This document shows, piece after piece, positions 6,441 through 13,765 of a stretch of 13,765 nt of DNA. The stretch lies in contig JAZUIF010000071.1 of the NCBI GenBank assembly GCA_045642085.1, forward strand, positions 1-13,765, read 5' to 3'. The notes beneath the pieces were generated by a model. It was not told the origin of the DNA. It did not search any database and saw only the letters and a list, made by a program, of their open reading frames with translations. The translations under genes and the position numbers were made by a program. Each line of letters begins with the position of its first letter. The first letter of the stretch is position 1. Source of the DNA: UBA1723 sp045642085 (GTDB taxonomy: Bacteria; Bacteroidota; Bacteroidia; Bacteroidales; Paludibacteraceae).

Positions 6441-7826
6441 TTATTTGTTCTTAATAATCTGCGCCATAAACTCAGCCTCTGCAACGATCTGATCGCCGAC
6501 AAAAGCATAAGCTTTCATCACTGCACAACCTCTTCTCAATGGTGTGACATAAGATACTCTGAAGATCAATGTGTCGCCTGGTACTACTTTACGACGGAAC
6601 TTCACATTGTCGATCTTCATAAAATATGTTGAATATCCGTGAGGATCATCCAATGAATTCAATACGAACAAACCTCCCGACTGTGCCATTGCCTCTACGA
6701 TCAATACACCTGGCATTACTGGTTCCTGAGGGAAGTGTCCCATAAAGAATGTCTCGTTTGAAGTGACGTTCTTTACAGCAACTACATAATTATCAGAAAT
6801 CTCAACAACCTTATCTACCAACTGCATTGGCCAACGATGAGGAAGGATCTCTCTAATTTTGTTGACATCCATAATTGGCTCAACATTAGGATCATAAGAA
6901 GGGATTGCTACCTCCTGACGTTTGATCTCCTTACGTAGTTTCTTAGTCAAATCTGCATTTGCAGTGTGACCTGGGCAAACAGCGATAACCTTACCCTTGA
7001 TTGGACGACCGATCAATGCCAAGTCTCCAATCAAATCTAGCATCTTGTGACGAGCAGGCTCATTCTCAAAACGCAATGGCTCATTATTCAAATAACCGAT
7101 ATTCTCAGCCTTAACATGAGACTTACCTAAGATATCACATAGGTGATTTACCTCATCCTGCGAAATCTTCTCATCGTAAACTACGATCGCATTATCCAAA
7201 TCTCCTCCCTTGATAAGATTATTCTTAACAAGAGCCTCAATCTCCTTTACAAAAACGAAAGTACGGCATGATGCAACCTCATTCTGATAATCTGAGATTG
7301 AATCCAAATTGGCGAACTGATTGCTCAAAACTACTGATGGATAGCTTACCATCACTGTCATTGAGAAATCATCGTCTGGCATGAATGTATACTTTGATCC
7401 TGTAGCTTCATTAACGTACTCTGTCTTCTTTCTAACAACGTAGTACTCACGCTCCGCATCAAGATCCTCAAGACCAACTGCCTGAATCTCTTTTACATAT
7501 GGAGCTGCGCTACCATCAAGGATTGGCATTTCTGCACCTGACACCTCAATCATACAGTTGTCAACGCCCATTGCATAAAGAGCTGACATCGCATGCTCGA
7601 TTGTACTTACCTTAACCTCCCCTTTAGCAATAACTGTGCCACGGCTTGTCTCAACTACATTTTCAGCCAAAGCATCAATCTCATTGTCATCTTCGATATC
7701 TATACGTCTGAACTTGATACCAGTGCCTGCAAGTGCTGGCTTAAATGTGGCATTAATAGCCAAACCTGTATGCAAACCTACACCAGAAATAGAGAATTCT
7801 CCCTTTAATGTCTTCTGATTATCCAT
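6441..7826 (-). CDS. lpxC/fabZ: Bifunctional LpxC deacetylase / FabZ dehydratase
   Basis: This 461-aa fusion joins two enzymes. The N-terminal LpxC part (about 1-305) removes the acetyl group from UDP-3-O-acyl-GlcNAc, the committed step of lipid A synthesis. Its zinc ligands are visible as H78 (in STIEHAMSAL, with catalytic E77), H260 and D264 (RHKMLDLIGD); the GHTAN motif supplies H287. The C-terminal FabZ part (about 318-461) dehydrates 3-hydroxyacyl-ACP in fatty acid synthesis, with catalytic H364 in GHFPQEPVMPG and E378 in VEAMAQ. The fusion is characteristic of Bacteroidota. It joins the enzyme that commits sugar to lipid A with the one that competes for the same hydroxyacyl-ACP pool. 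It starts 19 bp after lpxD behind a nine-A tract, with no clear Shine-Dalgarno site. Confidence 0.98.
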   Translation of the reverse strand: MDNQKTLKGEFSISGVGLHTGLAINATFKPALAGTGIKFRRIDIEDDNEIDALAENVVETSRGTVIAKGEVKVSTIEHAMSALYAMGVDNCMIEVSGAEMPILDGSAAPYVKEIQAVGLEDLDAEREYYVVRKKTEYVNEATGSKYTFMPDDDFSMTVMVSYPSVVLSNQFANLDSISDYQNEVASCRTFVFVKEIEALVKNNLIKGGDLDNAIVVYDEKISQDEVNHLCDILGKSHVKAENIGYLNNEPLRFENEPARHKMLDLIGDLALIGRPIKGKVIAVCPGHTANADLTKKLRKEIKRQEVAIPSYDPNVEPIMDVNKIREILPHRWPMQLVDKVVEISDNYVVAVKNVTSNETFFMGHFPQEPVMPGVLIVEAMAQSGGLFVLNSLDDPHGYSTYFMKIDNVKFRRKVVPGDTLIFRVSYVTPLRRGCAVMKAYAFVGDQIVAEAEFMAQIIKNK

Positions 7827-7845
7827 TTTATTTTTTTTTCAGTTA

Positions 7846-8934
7846 TTACTTTATTTTGTTCGCCAACTCCTGAATCTGTTTTTCCAACATTTCGATTCTT
7901 TCGTTAGCGGCACGTAATTGCTTTTCTGTCTCCGAAACAACTTTCACTGTATCAGGCAACTGCTTGAAACAAACAAAGCTGCGACGGAATTTTGAACCCT
8001 CGATATGTGGGTAAAAATGCCACTGCTGACCTGGTGTCTTAATTGTCGACGACACACCACACTTAGCAGCGAAATTCGAATTGTCTGCCACTTCGACATG
8101 ACCAACAACTCCACTCTGTCCACCAAACATACAATGTTTACCAATCTTAGTGGAACCAGCGATACCAGTCAACGCGGCCATCACTGTGTTATCACCAACA
8201 ACTACATTGTGTGCAATATGAACTAGGTTGTCTATCTTAACTCCCTTATGGATTAATGTTTCTCCCATTGTAGCACGGTCAATCGTAGAATTTGCTCCGA
8301 TCTCAACATCGTCTTCCAAATGTACGATACCAAGCTGAGGAATTTTGCTATATGAGCCGTCTGGATTTGGAGCAAAACCGAATCCGTCTCCTCCAATCAC
8401 ACAGCCAGCCTGCAAAACACATCGTTTACCGATCTTACAACCTTTATATATAGTCACATTAGCGTAAACCAATGAATCTTCTTCTACTGTAACTCCTTGT
8501 CCGATGAAACTATTCGCATAAATCTGGCAACCATTGCCAATTACAGCACCATCTTCAATCACGACATTCTGTCCGATATAAACATTTTCCCCAATCTTAG
8601 CTTTGCTTGAAATCGAGGCTGATGGATCGATACCGTTTCTTTTTGGAGACAAATACTGGTCTGCTAGACGTAGCAGTGATGCAATAGCAGCATACGGATC
8701 TGCAACTCTCAATAGGCTGCAAGAATACTCTTTAGTCGGAACTAGGTCGTTAGACACTAACACGACAGACGACTGCGTAGTATAGAGATACTCTGTATAC
8801 TTGGGATTTGCCAAAAACGAAATCGCTCCGCTTCTACCTTCCTCTATTTTTGCAAAAGTACTAACCTTTACATTTTCATCTCCTTCTACTCGTCCTTTAA
8901 GCATTGCTGCTAATTGACCTGCCGTAAATTCCAT
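7846..8934 (-). CDS. lpxD: UDP-3-O-acylglucosamine N-acyltransferase LpxD
   Basis: LpxD adds the second 3-hydroxyacyl chain, to the 2-amine of UDP-3-O-acyl-glucosamine, giving the diacyl precursor of lipid A. The 362-aa protein has the uridine-binding N-terminal domain (about 1-100, including GAISFLANPKY). A long hexapeptide beta helix (about 102-300) follows, with QAGCVIGGDGFGFAPNPDG and the catalytic histidine H242 in VHIAHNVVVGDN. The C-terminal helix (about 325-361, heptad-like, ERIEMLEKQIQELANK) is a probable coiled coil and makes it longer than the E. coli enzyme (341 aa). It is the first gene of the operon, with a full consensus promoter upstream. Confidence 0.97.
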   Translation of the reverse strand: MEFTAGQLAAMLKGRVEGDENVKVSTFAKIEEGRSGAISFLANPKYTEYLYTTQSSVVLVSNDLVPTKEYSCSLLRVADPYAAIASLLRLADQYLSPKRNGIDPSASISSKAKIGENVYIGQNVVIEDGAVIGNGCQIYANSFIGQGVTVEEDSLVYANVTIYKGCKIGKRCVLQAGCVIGGDGFGFAPNPDGSYSKIPQLGIVHLEDDVEIGANSTIDRATMGETLIHKGVKIDNLVHIAHNVVVGDNTVMAALTGIAGSTKIGKHCMFGGQSGVVGHVEVADNSNFAAKCGVSSTIKTPGQQWHFYPHIEGSKFRRSFVCFKQLPDTVKVVSETEKQLRAANERIEMLEKQIQELANKIK

Positions 8935-8957
8935 ATTCTAAAAAGTTAAAATTCGAA

Positions 8958-8990
8958 CAAAAATAGTAAAATATCACCATAATCTGCAAA
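8958..8990 (-). promoter_or_regulatory. Promoter of the lipid A operon
   Basis: On the minus strand TTTG (8987-8990), a 21-bp spacer and TATTTTTG (8958-8965) match the Bacteroidota consensus. The lpxD ATG is 24 bp after the -7 box. No other promoter of this kind is seen in the 14-23 bp gaps inside the operon. Confidence 0.7.
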
Positions 8991-9007
8991 TTCGCATCCG
9001 AATATGC
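8986..9007. repeat. Imperfect inverted repeat over the lpxD -33 box
   Basis: GCAAATTCG (8986-8994) pairs with CGAATATGC (8999-9007) across a 4-nt spacer, with eight of nine pairs matching. It covers the -33 element of the lpxD promoter and lies 39 bp after the HD gene stop. No T run follows on the minus strand, so it is not a typical terminator. It may be an operator, or chance. Confidence 0.35.
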
Positions 9008-9046
9008 AACATAAGCGGACATTTAGGATATTATTTTCAACTATTT

Positions 9047-10285
9047 TTACAATTGCGTCTTAAAATACTGACGCGAATCATAGTAGCAAAGATAGTATTT
9101 CTTCTCTTGTTTCGACAACAATGAGAAGTCTAAAATGTCAGAAACTTCACTTACGTCACACAACTCGCCATCTGAACGTAAAATATGAAGACCTCCATTT
9201 TTCAATGAATATGCCTTGCTTGTCACAGGCACGACAGTACACAAATAGTCAACTTCCTCATCCGTGAAATTTGTAACTGTCTGAATTTGTTTTTTGATTT
9301 CATCGACCTCAGACTGACTTGGCTCATAATCAAAGATTTTGACCTTAAAAAGACGTCTGTCAGTCAACGACTCACTTAATAGCGACAAAACATTATCTTT
9401 ATGACATTGCCATACTTTCAATGCAGAATAAATGTCGGAATCATCAAATCGCGCATAGTTTTCTAGGGATGAGCTATAAATGTCAAAAGAGTCAGCTTCC
9501 ACGCTATTGTATAGGAAATATCTCAATGATGGCGACGCAAATAATCCTTCTCCCTGTTTAGCAAGATAGATTGCACGTCGAAGCAACGAAATAAGCACTT
9601 GTTCAGCCGCTATTGATGTCTTATGAAGGTAAACTTGCCAATACATCATTCGTCTGGCCATCAAGAATTTTTCAATTGAGTATATTCCTTTGATCTCCAC
9701 ACAAAGTTTATCGTCGGCGACATTCATCATTTTAATGATTCTCTCCGCTCCGATAACACCCTCCACGACTCCAGTGAAATAGCAGTCACGACTAAGATAA
9801 TCAAGTCTGTCGACATCCAACTGACCTGAGATCAACTGGTGGAAGAAATGTCGTGAATATTTGTCTTGAAAGATTTCGATGGCCATATCAAGTTTGCCAC
9901 CGAAATCTTTATTTATCTGTTTCATCATCAGAAGAGAAATCTCCTCATGCGATATGCCAGACACAAACGTACTCTCCAACACATGAGAGAATGGTGCATG
10001 TCCGACGTCATGAAGAAGGATTGCCGCCATAGCAGCATCTTTCTCTTCTTGTGAAATAGCTACACCTTTATTTTGAAGAGTAGTCAACGCTTCATCCATC
10101 AAGTGCATCGCACCTAAAGAGTGAAGGAATCGGGTATGCTGAGCTCCAGGATACACCATATACGTCAATCCTAGCTGTCTGATTCGAGACAGACGCTGAA
10201 AAAAACGATGTTCAATAATATCGTAAAGAGACTCCGGAATATTAATGAATCCGTGTACTGGGTCGTTGATGATTTTCGCCTGCAT
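9047..10285 (-). CDS. HD-domain phosphohydrolase (dGTPase/SAMHD1-like)
   Basis: This 412-aa protein starts IINDPVHGFINIP, the hallmark of the HD family related to SAMHD1 and YwfO. These are metal-dependent phosphohydrolases, several of which act on nucleoside triphosphates. The metal ligands are visible as H55 (TRFLHSLG), H92-D93 (LLHDVGHAPFSH) and an aspartate in QLDVDRLDYLSRD (D157/D159). The DCYFTGVVEGVIGAERII and FLMARRMMYWQVYLHKTS segments continue the family pattern. The actual substrate cannot be read, and (d)NTPs are an inference from relatives. The ATG is preceded by AGAGGGGA. It starts 17 bp after pyrF, so the pair is likely cotranscribed; a nucleotide-related role fits that pairing. 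Confidence 0.9.
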   Translation of the reverse strand: MQAKIINDPVHGFINIPESLYDIIEHRFFQRLSRIRQLGLTYMVYPGAQHTRFLHSLGAMHLMDEALTTLQNKGVAISQEEKDAAMAAILLHDVGHAPFSHVLESTFVSGISHEEISLLMMKQINKDFGGKLDMAIEIFQDKYSRHFFHQLISGQLDVDRLDYLSRDCYFTGVVEGVIGAERIIKMMNVADDKLCVEIKGIYSIEKFLMARRMMYWQVYLHKTSIAAEQVLISLLRRAIYLAKQGEGLFASPSLRYFLYNSVEADSFDIYSSSLENYARFDDSDIYSALKVWQCHKDNVLSLLSESLTDRRLFKVKIFDYEPSQSEVDEIKKQIQTVTNFTDEEVDYLCTVVPVTSKAYSLKNGGLHILRSDGELCDVSEVSDILDFSLLSKQEKKYYLCYYDSRQYFKTQL

Positions 10286-10302
10286 TCCCCTCTACCCAAC
10301 AA

Positions 10303-11142
10303 TTAAATCATACCAGCAGCTTTCAAGAAGCCAGCCATCTGCTCCTGTACTTTCTTTGCCTCACGCTCTGCAGCCTCTGCGAATGTCTCGTCGTTGGCAG
10401 CGTAGATAATTGCGCGAGAAGAGTTGACCAATAGTCCACACTGCTTATTCATTCCATGCTTTACTACCTCTTCAAGGCTACCACCCTGAGCTCCGATACC
10501 AGGAACTAGCAAGAAGCTGTCAGGAATAATCTCACGGATATCGCTTAACATGTCAGCTTTAGTAGCACCGACAACATACATCATATTATCTGCGTTACCC
10601 CAGTTCTTTGATGTCTTCAAAACCTTCTGATACAAAGTGTCGCCAGTCTCAGCATCCTTCATAAACTGAAAATCGAAAGCACCCTTGTTTGAAGTCAAAG
10701 CTAGAAGAGTAACCCACTTGCCTTCGTAAGTCAAGAATGGAGATACAGAATCCTCACCCATGTAAGGAGCAACTGTAACTGAATCGAAATCCATAGCACC
10801 AAAGAATGTACGAGCATACATAGCAGATGTGTTACCGATGTCACCACGTTTAGCGTCGGCGATCAAGAACATATCAGGATAATTCTTACGGATATAGTCG
10901 ACTGTACGCTCTAGCACATCCCAACCTTGTAGGCCAAGGCTCTCATAGAATGCCAAGTTTGGCTTATAAGCAACACAATACTTTGCAGTAGCGTCAATAA
11001 TCTGCTTGTTGAACTCGAAGATGTAGTCGCCCTCGTACTTGTCGAACATAAACTCAGGGATCTTGTTCACGTCTGTGTCAAGACCTACACAAAGAAACGA
11101 CTGCTTCTTCTTGATATTCTCAAATAATTCTTCTCTTGTCAT
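10303..11142 (-). CDS. pyrF: Orotidine 5'-phosphate decarboxylase (subfamily 2)
   Basis: PyrF converts orotidine monophosphate to UMP, the last step of pyrimidine synthesis, in the cytoplasm. The 279-aa length and the sequence FLCVGLDTDVNKIP near the N-terminus mark the longer subfamily 2. K60 lies in YKPNLAFYES. The catalytic motif is IADAKRGDIGNT with K98 between D96 and D101. Phosphate-binding positions fall in VPGIGAQGGSLEE and LLVNSSRAIIYA. The product, UMP, lies upstream of the UDP-GlcNAc used by the neighbouring lpx operon, though that link is general. It is first in the pyrF-HD unit, behind a TATCTTTG promoter element. Confidence 0.97.
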   Translation of the reverse strand: MTREELFENIKKKQSFLCVGLDTDVNKIPEFMFDKYEGDYIFEFNKQIIDATAKYCVAYKPNLAFYESLGLQGWDVLERTVDYIRKNYPDMFLIADAKRGDIGNTSAMYARTFFGAMDFDSVTVAPYMGEDSVSPFLTYEGKWVTLLALTSNKGAFDFQFMKDAETGDTLYQKVLKTSKNWGNADNMMYVVGATKADMLSDIREIIPDSFLLVPGIGAQGGSLEEVVKHGMNKQCGLLVNSSRAIIYAANDETFAEAAEREAKKVQEQMAGFLKAAGMI

Positions 11143-11176
11143 ATCTGTAATTTTTCAATCTTATACAAAATTTATG

Positions 11177-11184
11177 CAAAGATA
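11177..11184 (-). promoter_or_regulatory. -7 element for pyrF
   Basis: On the minus strand TATCTTTG is followed by CA, the most common Bacteroidota form. It is 35 bp upstream of the pyrF ATG. The -33 region (around 11204-11207) does not contain TTTG. Confidence 0.55.
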
Positions 11185-11226
11185 CAAAATGAATTCGTAT
11201 TGCGTAAGTAGTAATGCCTAATAATT

Positions 11227-11955
11227 CTAATCATCTTCAGGAGTGATTATCATTTTACTGTCGACAATAACGTTTAAGTCTACGTCGGCATTGATACCAT
11301 AAACTTTTCCATCGCAAGCATATTGCTGGATATAGCAGTTAGGAAAATCTTCAGTAACAAACATGGCATTATAATCAGCCACCCATAATTTGACATCGGA
11401 GAACTTCTCTTCCAGTCCATATCTTTTATAACAATGGCGATTAGAATAGATCATAACATCCTTACCCTCGCATCTTAAATAGTTGACCATCTGACGAAGA
11501 TGATAGGTGGACGTGTCGATATTACTCTCCTTGCGCTTATTCACCACTGTCGATTCTTCAAAATCAATAATCAAAGGAAAATTATTACGTTTACCGTTGG
11601 TTGCATCTAAAAAGATTTTTGCTTGCAGTTCCCCATCACAATGGAAATAGAAAAAATGATAAAAGCCGACTAAAAGATGTGATTTTGCAGCTTTAGCATA
11701 ATTGCCATAAAAACGTTGATCACATTTTCCAGTCTCACCTATTGAGGCTCGGAGAATCACAAAATGAGCACCTTCCTCCAATTTATCAAAGTCAATCTTT
11801 CCCTGGTAATGGCTTACATCCACGCCCCAAAGAGTATCTGGTGGATTAGAGAGATCCATTGAAGAATAATCTACGATTTCATCCAGTTTTGCCTTTTCTT
11901 TATCAGCACATGACAGAAAGAAAAGAAATAATATAAAATAAAAATATTTAATCAT
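11227..11955 (-). CDS. GH25 lysozyme-like lipoprotein
   Basis: This 242-aa protein is a predicted muramidase that would cut the MurNAc-GlcNAc bond of peptidoglycan. Residues 1-15 are a very hydrophobic signal ending in FLSC, so C16 is the likely lipid anchor. The residues after it (ADKEK) lack a strong acidic surface-export signal, which suggests a periplasm-facing enzyme. The GH25 barrel begins at WGVDVSHYQGKIDF, with D46 the first active-site acid. FYHFF (98-102), the catalytic pair D131 and E133 in IIDFEES, LWVADY (190-195), IQQYA (209-213) and the final DVDLN (224-228) follow the family order. It appears to be a single gene; I see no terminator after it. Confidence 0.92.
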   Translation of the reverse strand: MIKYFYFILFLFFLSCADKEKAKLDEIVDYSSMDLSNPPDTLWGVDVSHYQGKIDFDKLEEGAHFVILRASIGETGKCDQRFYGNYAKAAKSHLLVGFYHFFYFHCDGELQAKIFLDATNGKRNNFPLIIDFEESTVVNKRKESNIDTSTYHLRQMVNYLRCEGKDVMIYSNRHCYKRYGLEEKFSDVKLWVADYNAMFVTEDFPNCYIQQYACDGKVYGINADVDLNVIVDSKMIITPEDD

Positions 11956-11970
11956 AAGGTCATTTTAGCA

Positions 11971-12002
11971 CAAAAATAAGAATTCTAATCATAAAGTACA
12001 AT
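11971..12002 (-). promoter_or_regulatory. Promoter of the GH25 gene
   Basis: On the minus strand TATTTTTG (11971-11978) lies 20 bp from ATTG (11999-12002), a three-of-four match to the -33 box. The ATG at 11955 is 16 bp after the -7 element. It supports a transcription start separate from the MATE gene. Confidence 0.55.
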
Positions 12003-12051
12003 TAGCATTCCATTATTATACATGTAGACAATAAACTAAAATTGTTGCAGA

Positions 12052-13404
12052 TCAATAAACACCCTTTCGTCTGCACACAACATAATATGCGACTAACACC
12101 ATAATACCAGTCACCACCCATGAGATTGGATAAACCGACATAAGACATTGGAAAGTATGGTGAGACGGAATAACGAAATGTACCCAGCATAGTCGTAGCA
12201 CGCATGTTCCCACCACAGTCAAAGCGGCTGGTAATGACGAGTATCCTAGTCCACGTAAAGCTCCACTAGCCACCTCGTAACTACTTGCGATAAACTGAGG
12301 CAGCAGCACCAACTCCATACGGATGAATGCAAATTTGTGGACTTCAGCTTCGGAATTGAAAACTCCTATAAAAAATGATTCCTGCCAAGTGAAGAGAGCG
12401 TTGAATAGTCCACAGCTCACCAGGCAAAGCCACATAGTATGAAAAAAGACACGTCGGCATCTGTCTTTCTTTCCTGCCGCCATATTTTGCCCCATAAAGG
12501 TAACAGCAGCACTAGAAAAAGCAGCGATAATAAAATAGCAGAAATGTTCATAATTAAGTGCGGCTGCAGATCCTGACATTGCTGCAGATCCAAAGCTGTT
12601 GATAGACGATTGGATAGTAACATTAGCTATGGCAAACACCATACCTTGGACACCTGCCGGAATTCCTATCTTCAGCATCGTCACCAACTCTTTGTTATGA
12701 AAGGCAATACTTGCCACCTCCAAACGGTATGGATTATGTTCATGCAACAAAATATGAATGACAAAAATAGCATTAATGGCATTTGCCACCAAAGTCGCAA
12801 TACCAACACCAGCAACTCCCATGTCGAACCCAACAACCAATATAAGATTAAGGATTGCGTTGATAGCTCCAGAAACCAAGAGGCAATACAATGGTCGTTT
12901 GGTATCTCCCATTCCACGAAGAATAGCAGAGCCAAAATTGAAAATCATGATGAACGGGATTCCTGCAAAATAAAGTTGCAGATATAAAGTCGAGAGATCG
13001 ATGACATCTGAGGGAGTATCAATAGTTTCAAGAATAGGTCGAGCTAAACCAATACCCAGAAACAACAACAAAATGCCACTAACCAACGAGACTCCAGCTG
13101 TGGTGGAAACAGCATTCTTAATGCCCTGCCAATCTTTACAACCGATATAGTTTGCGATAACGTAATTTGCTCCAACCGAAATACCTACGAACAAAGTGAC
13201 CACTAAACTGATTACAGAACTATTACTGCCAACCGCTGCCAAAGCCTCCTTGCCTGCAAAACGTCCGACCACTGCCATATCGATAGAGTTGAACAGTTGT
13301 TGCAACACACTGCTCGCCGCTAATGGCAAAGCGAACATTATAATTTTGTCGAGCAAACTACCATTCAGCATGTCAATGCCCGCACTCTTAGTATCAGTTT
13401 TCAT
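12052..13404 (-). CDS. MATE-family efflux transporter
   Basis: This 450-aa inner-membrane protein has about 12 predicted transmembrane helices in two related halves. MATE proteins export cationic drugs, dyes or metabolites in exchange for Na+ or H+. The family pattern is clear: LPLAASSVLQQLFNSIDMAVVGRFAG at 26-51, LRGMGDTKRPL after helix 5, KIGIPAGVQGM opening the second half, FMGQNMAAGKKDR between later helices, and GALRGLGYSSLPA late in the protein. It looks closest to the YoeA/NorM-like branch common in gut Firmicutes and Bacteroidota. The substrate is unknown. It has its own promoter element, and 96 bp separate it from the GH25 gene. Confidence 0.95.
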   Translation of the reverse strand: MKTDTKSAGIDMLNGSLLDKIIMFALPLAASSVLQQLFNSIDMAVVGRFAGKEALAAVGSNSSVISLVVTLFVGISVGANYVIANYIGCKDWQGIKNAVSTTAGVSLVSGILLLFLGIGLARPILETIDTPSDVIDLSTLYLQLYFAGIPFIMIFNFGSAILRGMGDTKRPLYCLLVSGAINAILNLILVVGFDMGVAGVGIATLVANAINAIFVIHILLHEHNPYRLEVASIAFHNKELVTMLKIGIPAGVQGMVFAIANVTIQSSINSFGSAAMSGSAAALNYEHFCYFIIAAFSSAAVTFMGQNMAAGKKDRCRRVFFHTMWLCLVSCGLFNALFTWQESFFIGVFNSEAEVHKFAFIRMELVLLPQFIASSYEVASGALRGLGYSSLPAALTVVGTCVLRLCWVHFVIPSHHTFQCLMSVYPISWVVTGIMVLVAYYVVCRRKGVY

Positions 13405-13424
13405 TTCTATGTATTATTCGAGTG

Positions 13425-13432
13425 CAAAGATA
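13425..13432 (-). promoter_or_regulatory. -7 element for the MATE gene
   Basis: TATCTTTG followed by CA on the minus strand lies 21 bp before the MATE ATG. A TTTG at the expected -33 distance is absent; the region is occupied by the terminator hairpin of the upstream gene, which begins at 13432. Confidence 0.6.
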
Positions 13433-13467
13433 CAAAAAAGGTTGCGATTGCTCGCAACCTTTTTTGT
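13432..13467 (-). terminator. Terminator of the T9SS cargo gene
   Basis: ACAAAAAAGGTTGCGA (13432-13447) pairs perfectly with 13452-13467 across a 4-nt loop, a 16-bp stem with a T run on the minus strand. It starts 24 bp after the stop codon at 13492. Confidence 0.92.
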
Positions 13468-13491
13468 TATCGTTTTTCGTTATCGTCAACA

Positions 13492-13765
13492 TCAACGTCG
13501 TATCAACGTAAAGTGTCCTGTGTAGATCTTATCGATCTCTCGGACGATCAACTCATACCAGTAGTCTGTTGATGGCATGTCGGCTCCGTTGTATGTTCCG
13601 TCCCAGCCTTCATCTGCTCCCTTGAACTCCACCAACTTCTTACCCCAGCGGTCGAAGATTGTGAACTCTGCCTCTGGATAAGTGTCCTGGATTCCTGGAA
13701 CTGTCCAACGGTCTGACTCTCCGTCTCCGTTTGGTGAGAACCAGTATGGTATGTCGATCGCTGGA
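13492..13765 (-). CDS. Type IX secretion cargo, C-terminal domain (partial)
   Basis: The last 90 codons of a larger gene run off the right end of the window; there is no start codon in view. The translated piece contains WFSPNGDGESDRWTVPGI, then AEFTIFDRWGKKLVEF, GWDGTYNGADMPSTDYWYEL and a final YTGHFTLIRR before TGA. This is the gliding-motility-associated (CHU_C, type B) sorting domain. It directs proteins through the type IX secretion system to the cell surface or medium. The passenger part, and so the function, is outside the window. The organism is therefore expected to have a T9SS. Confidence 0.93.
   Translation of the reverse strand, partial: PAIDIPYWFSPNGDGESDRWTVPGIQDTYPEAEFTIFDRWGKKLVEFKGADEGWDGTYNGADMPSTDYWYELIVREIDKIYTGHFTLIRR

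Noticed and set aside
7827..7845. Nine-A tract upstream of lpxC/fabZ as a phase-variable slippage site
   Set aside because: It is outside the coding frame and A-rich leaders are normal in Bacteroidota. No evidence of length variation can be seen in one sequence.
11223..11992. 12-bp direct repeat AATTCTAATCAT at 11223-11234 and 11981-11992, flanking the GH25 gene
   Set aside because: It could suggest an insertion footprint, but the motif is short and AT-rich, the first copy includes the gene's stop codon, and the gene has its own promoter and no mobile-element partner. Chance is more likely.
12028..12045. Possible terminator after the MATE gene (ACAAT/ATTGT)
   Set aside because: The stem is only 5 bp, all but one pair A-T, with an 8-nt loop, too weak to call.
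12610..12987. 125-aa + strand ORF
   Set aside because: It is antisense to the MATE gene and its composition (many His, Asn, Ser) is typical of a shadow frame.
13196..13525. 109-aa + strand ORF
   Set aside because: It runs antisense through the MATE start, its promoter, a terminator and the T9SS gene end, so it cannot be a sensible gene.
1..13765. Mobile elements, CRISPR arrays, tRNA or toxin-antitoxin genes
   Set aside because: No transposase-like ORF, spaced repeat array, cloverleaf or paired small toxin genes could be found on either strand; the only intergenic repeats are terminator or promoter hairpins.

Overview
The window comes from a Bacteroidota genome, most likely order Bacteroidales. 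Three things point there: an LpxC-FabZ fusion inside an lpxD-lpxC/fabZ-lpxA cluster; repeated Bacteroides-type promoters (TTTG, 19-21 bp, TAnnTTTG) with A-rich leaders and few Shine-Dalgarno sites; and a truncated protein ending in a type IX secretion (gliding-motility-type) C-terminal domain. The content is mostly core genome. I see no insertion sequence, phage gene, CRISPR array, tRNA or rRNA.

Layout from left to right. Positions 1-380 hold the likely tail of a + strand gene, a small basic minus-strand protein and two hairpin terminators. A minus-strand operon (3003 to 385) encodes a DUF4286-like protein, the Holliday-junction resolvase RuvC, a LytS/YehU-type sensor kinase and a LytTR response regulator; the genes are 1-3 bp apart or overlap by 4 bp. 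A divergent + strand pair (3072-4126) encodes a NUDIX hydrolase and a zinc-ribbon/FHA protein, closed by a bidirectional terminator. A lone small secreted protein follows (4633 to 4208, minus).

The central block (8934 to 4742, minus) is the lipid A operon lpxD, lpxC/fabZ, lpxA plus a DUF4197 lipoprotein. It makes the first committed acylated UDP-sugars of lipid A and, through FabZ, the hydroxyacyl-ACP branch point that feeds both fatty acids and lipid A. The lipoprotein sits 14 bp behind lpxA and has an acidic stretch after its lipidated cysteine that suggests surface export. Upstream, pyrF and an HD-domain phosphohydrolase form a two-gene operon (11142 to 9047, minus).

The right end carries single minus-strand genes: a GH25 muramidase lipoprotein, a MATE-family transporter, and the last 90 codons of a T9SS cargo protein running off the window.

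I found no convincing undescribed system. The best leads are modest: the DUF4197 lipoprotein tied to lipid A synthesis, the sensor pair translationally linked to ruvC, an FHA domain with altered ligand-binding positions, hairpins nested with promoters, and a small ORF that reads through a terminator.
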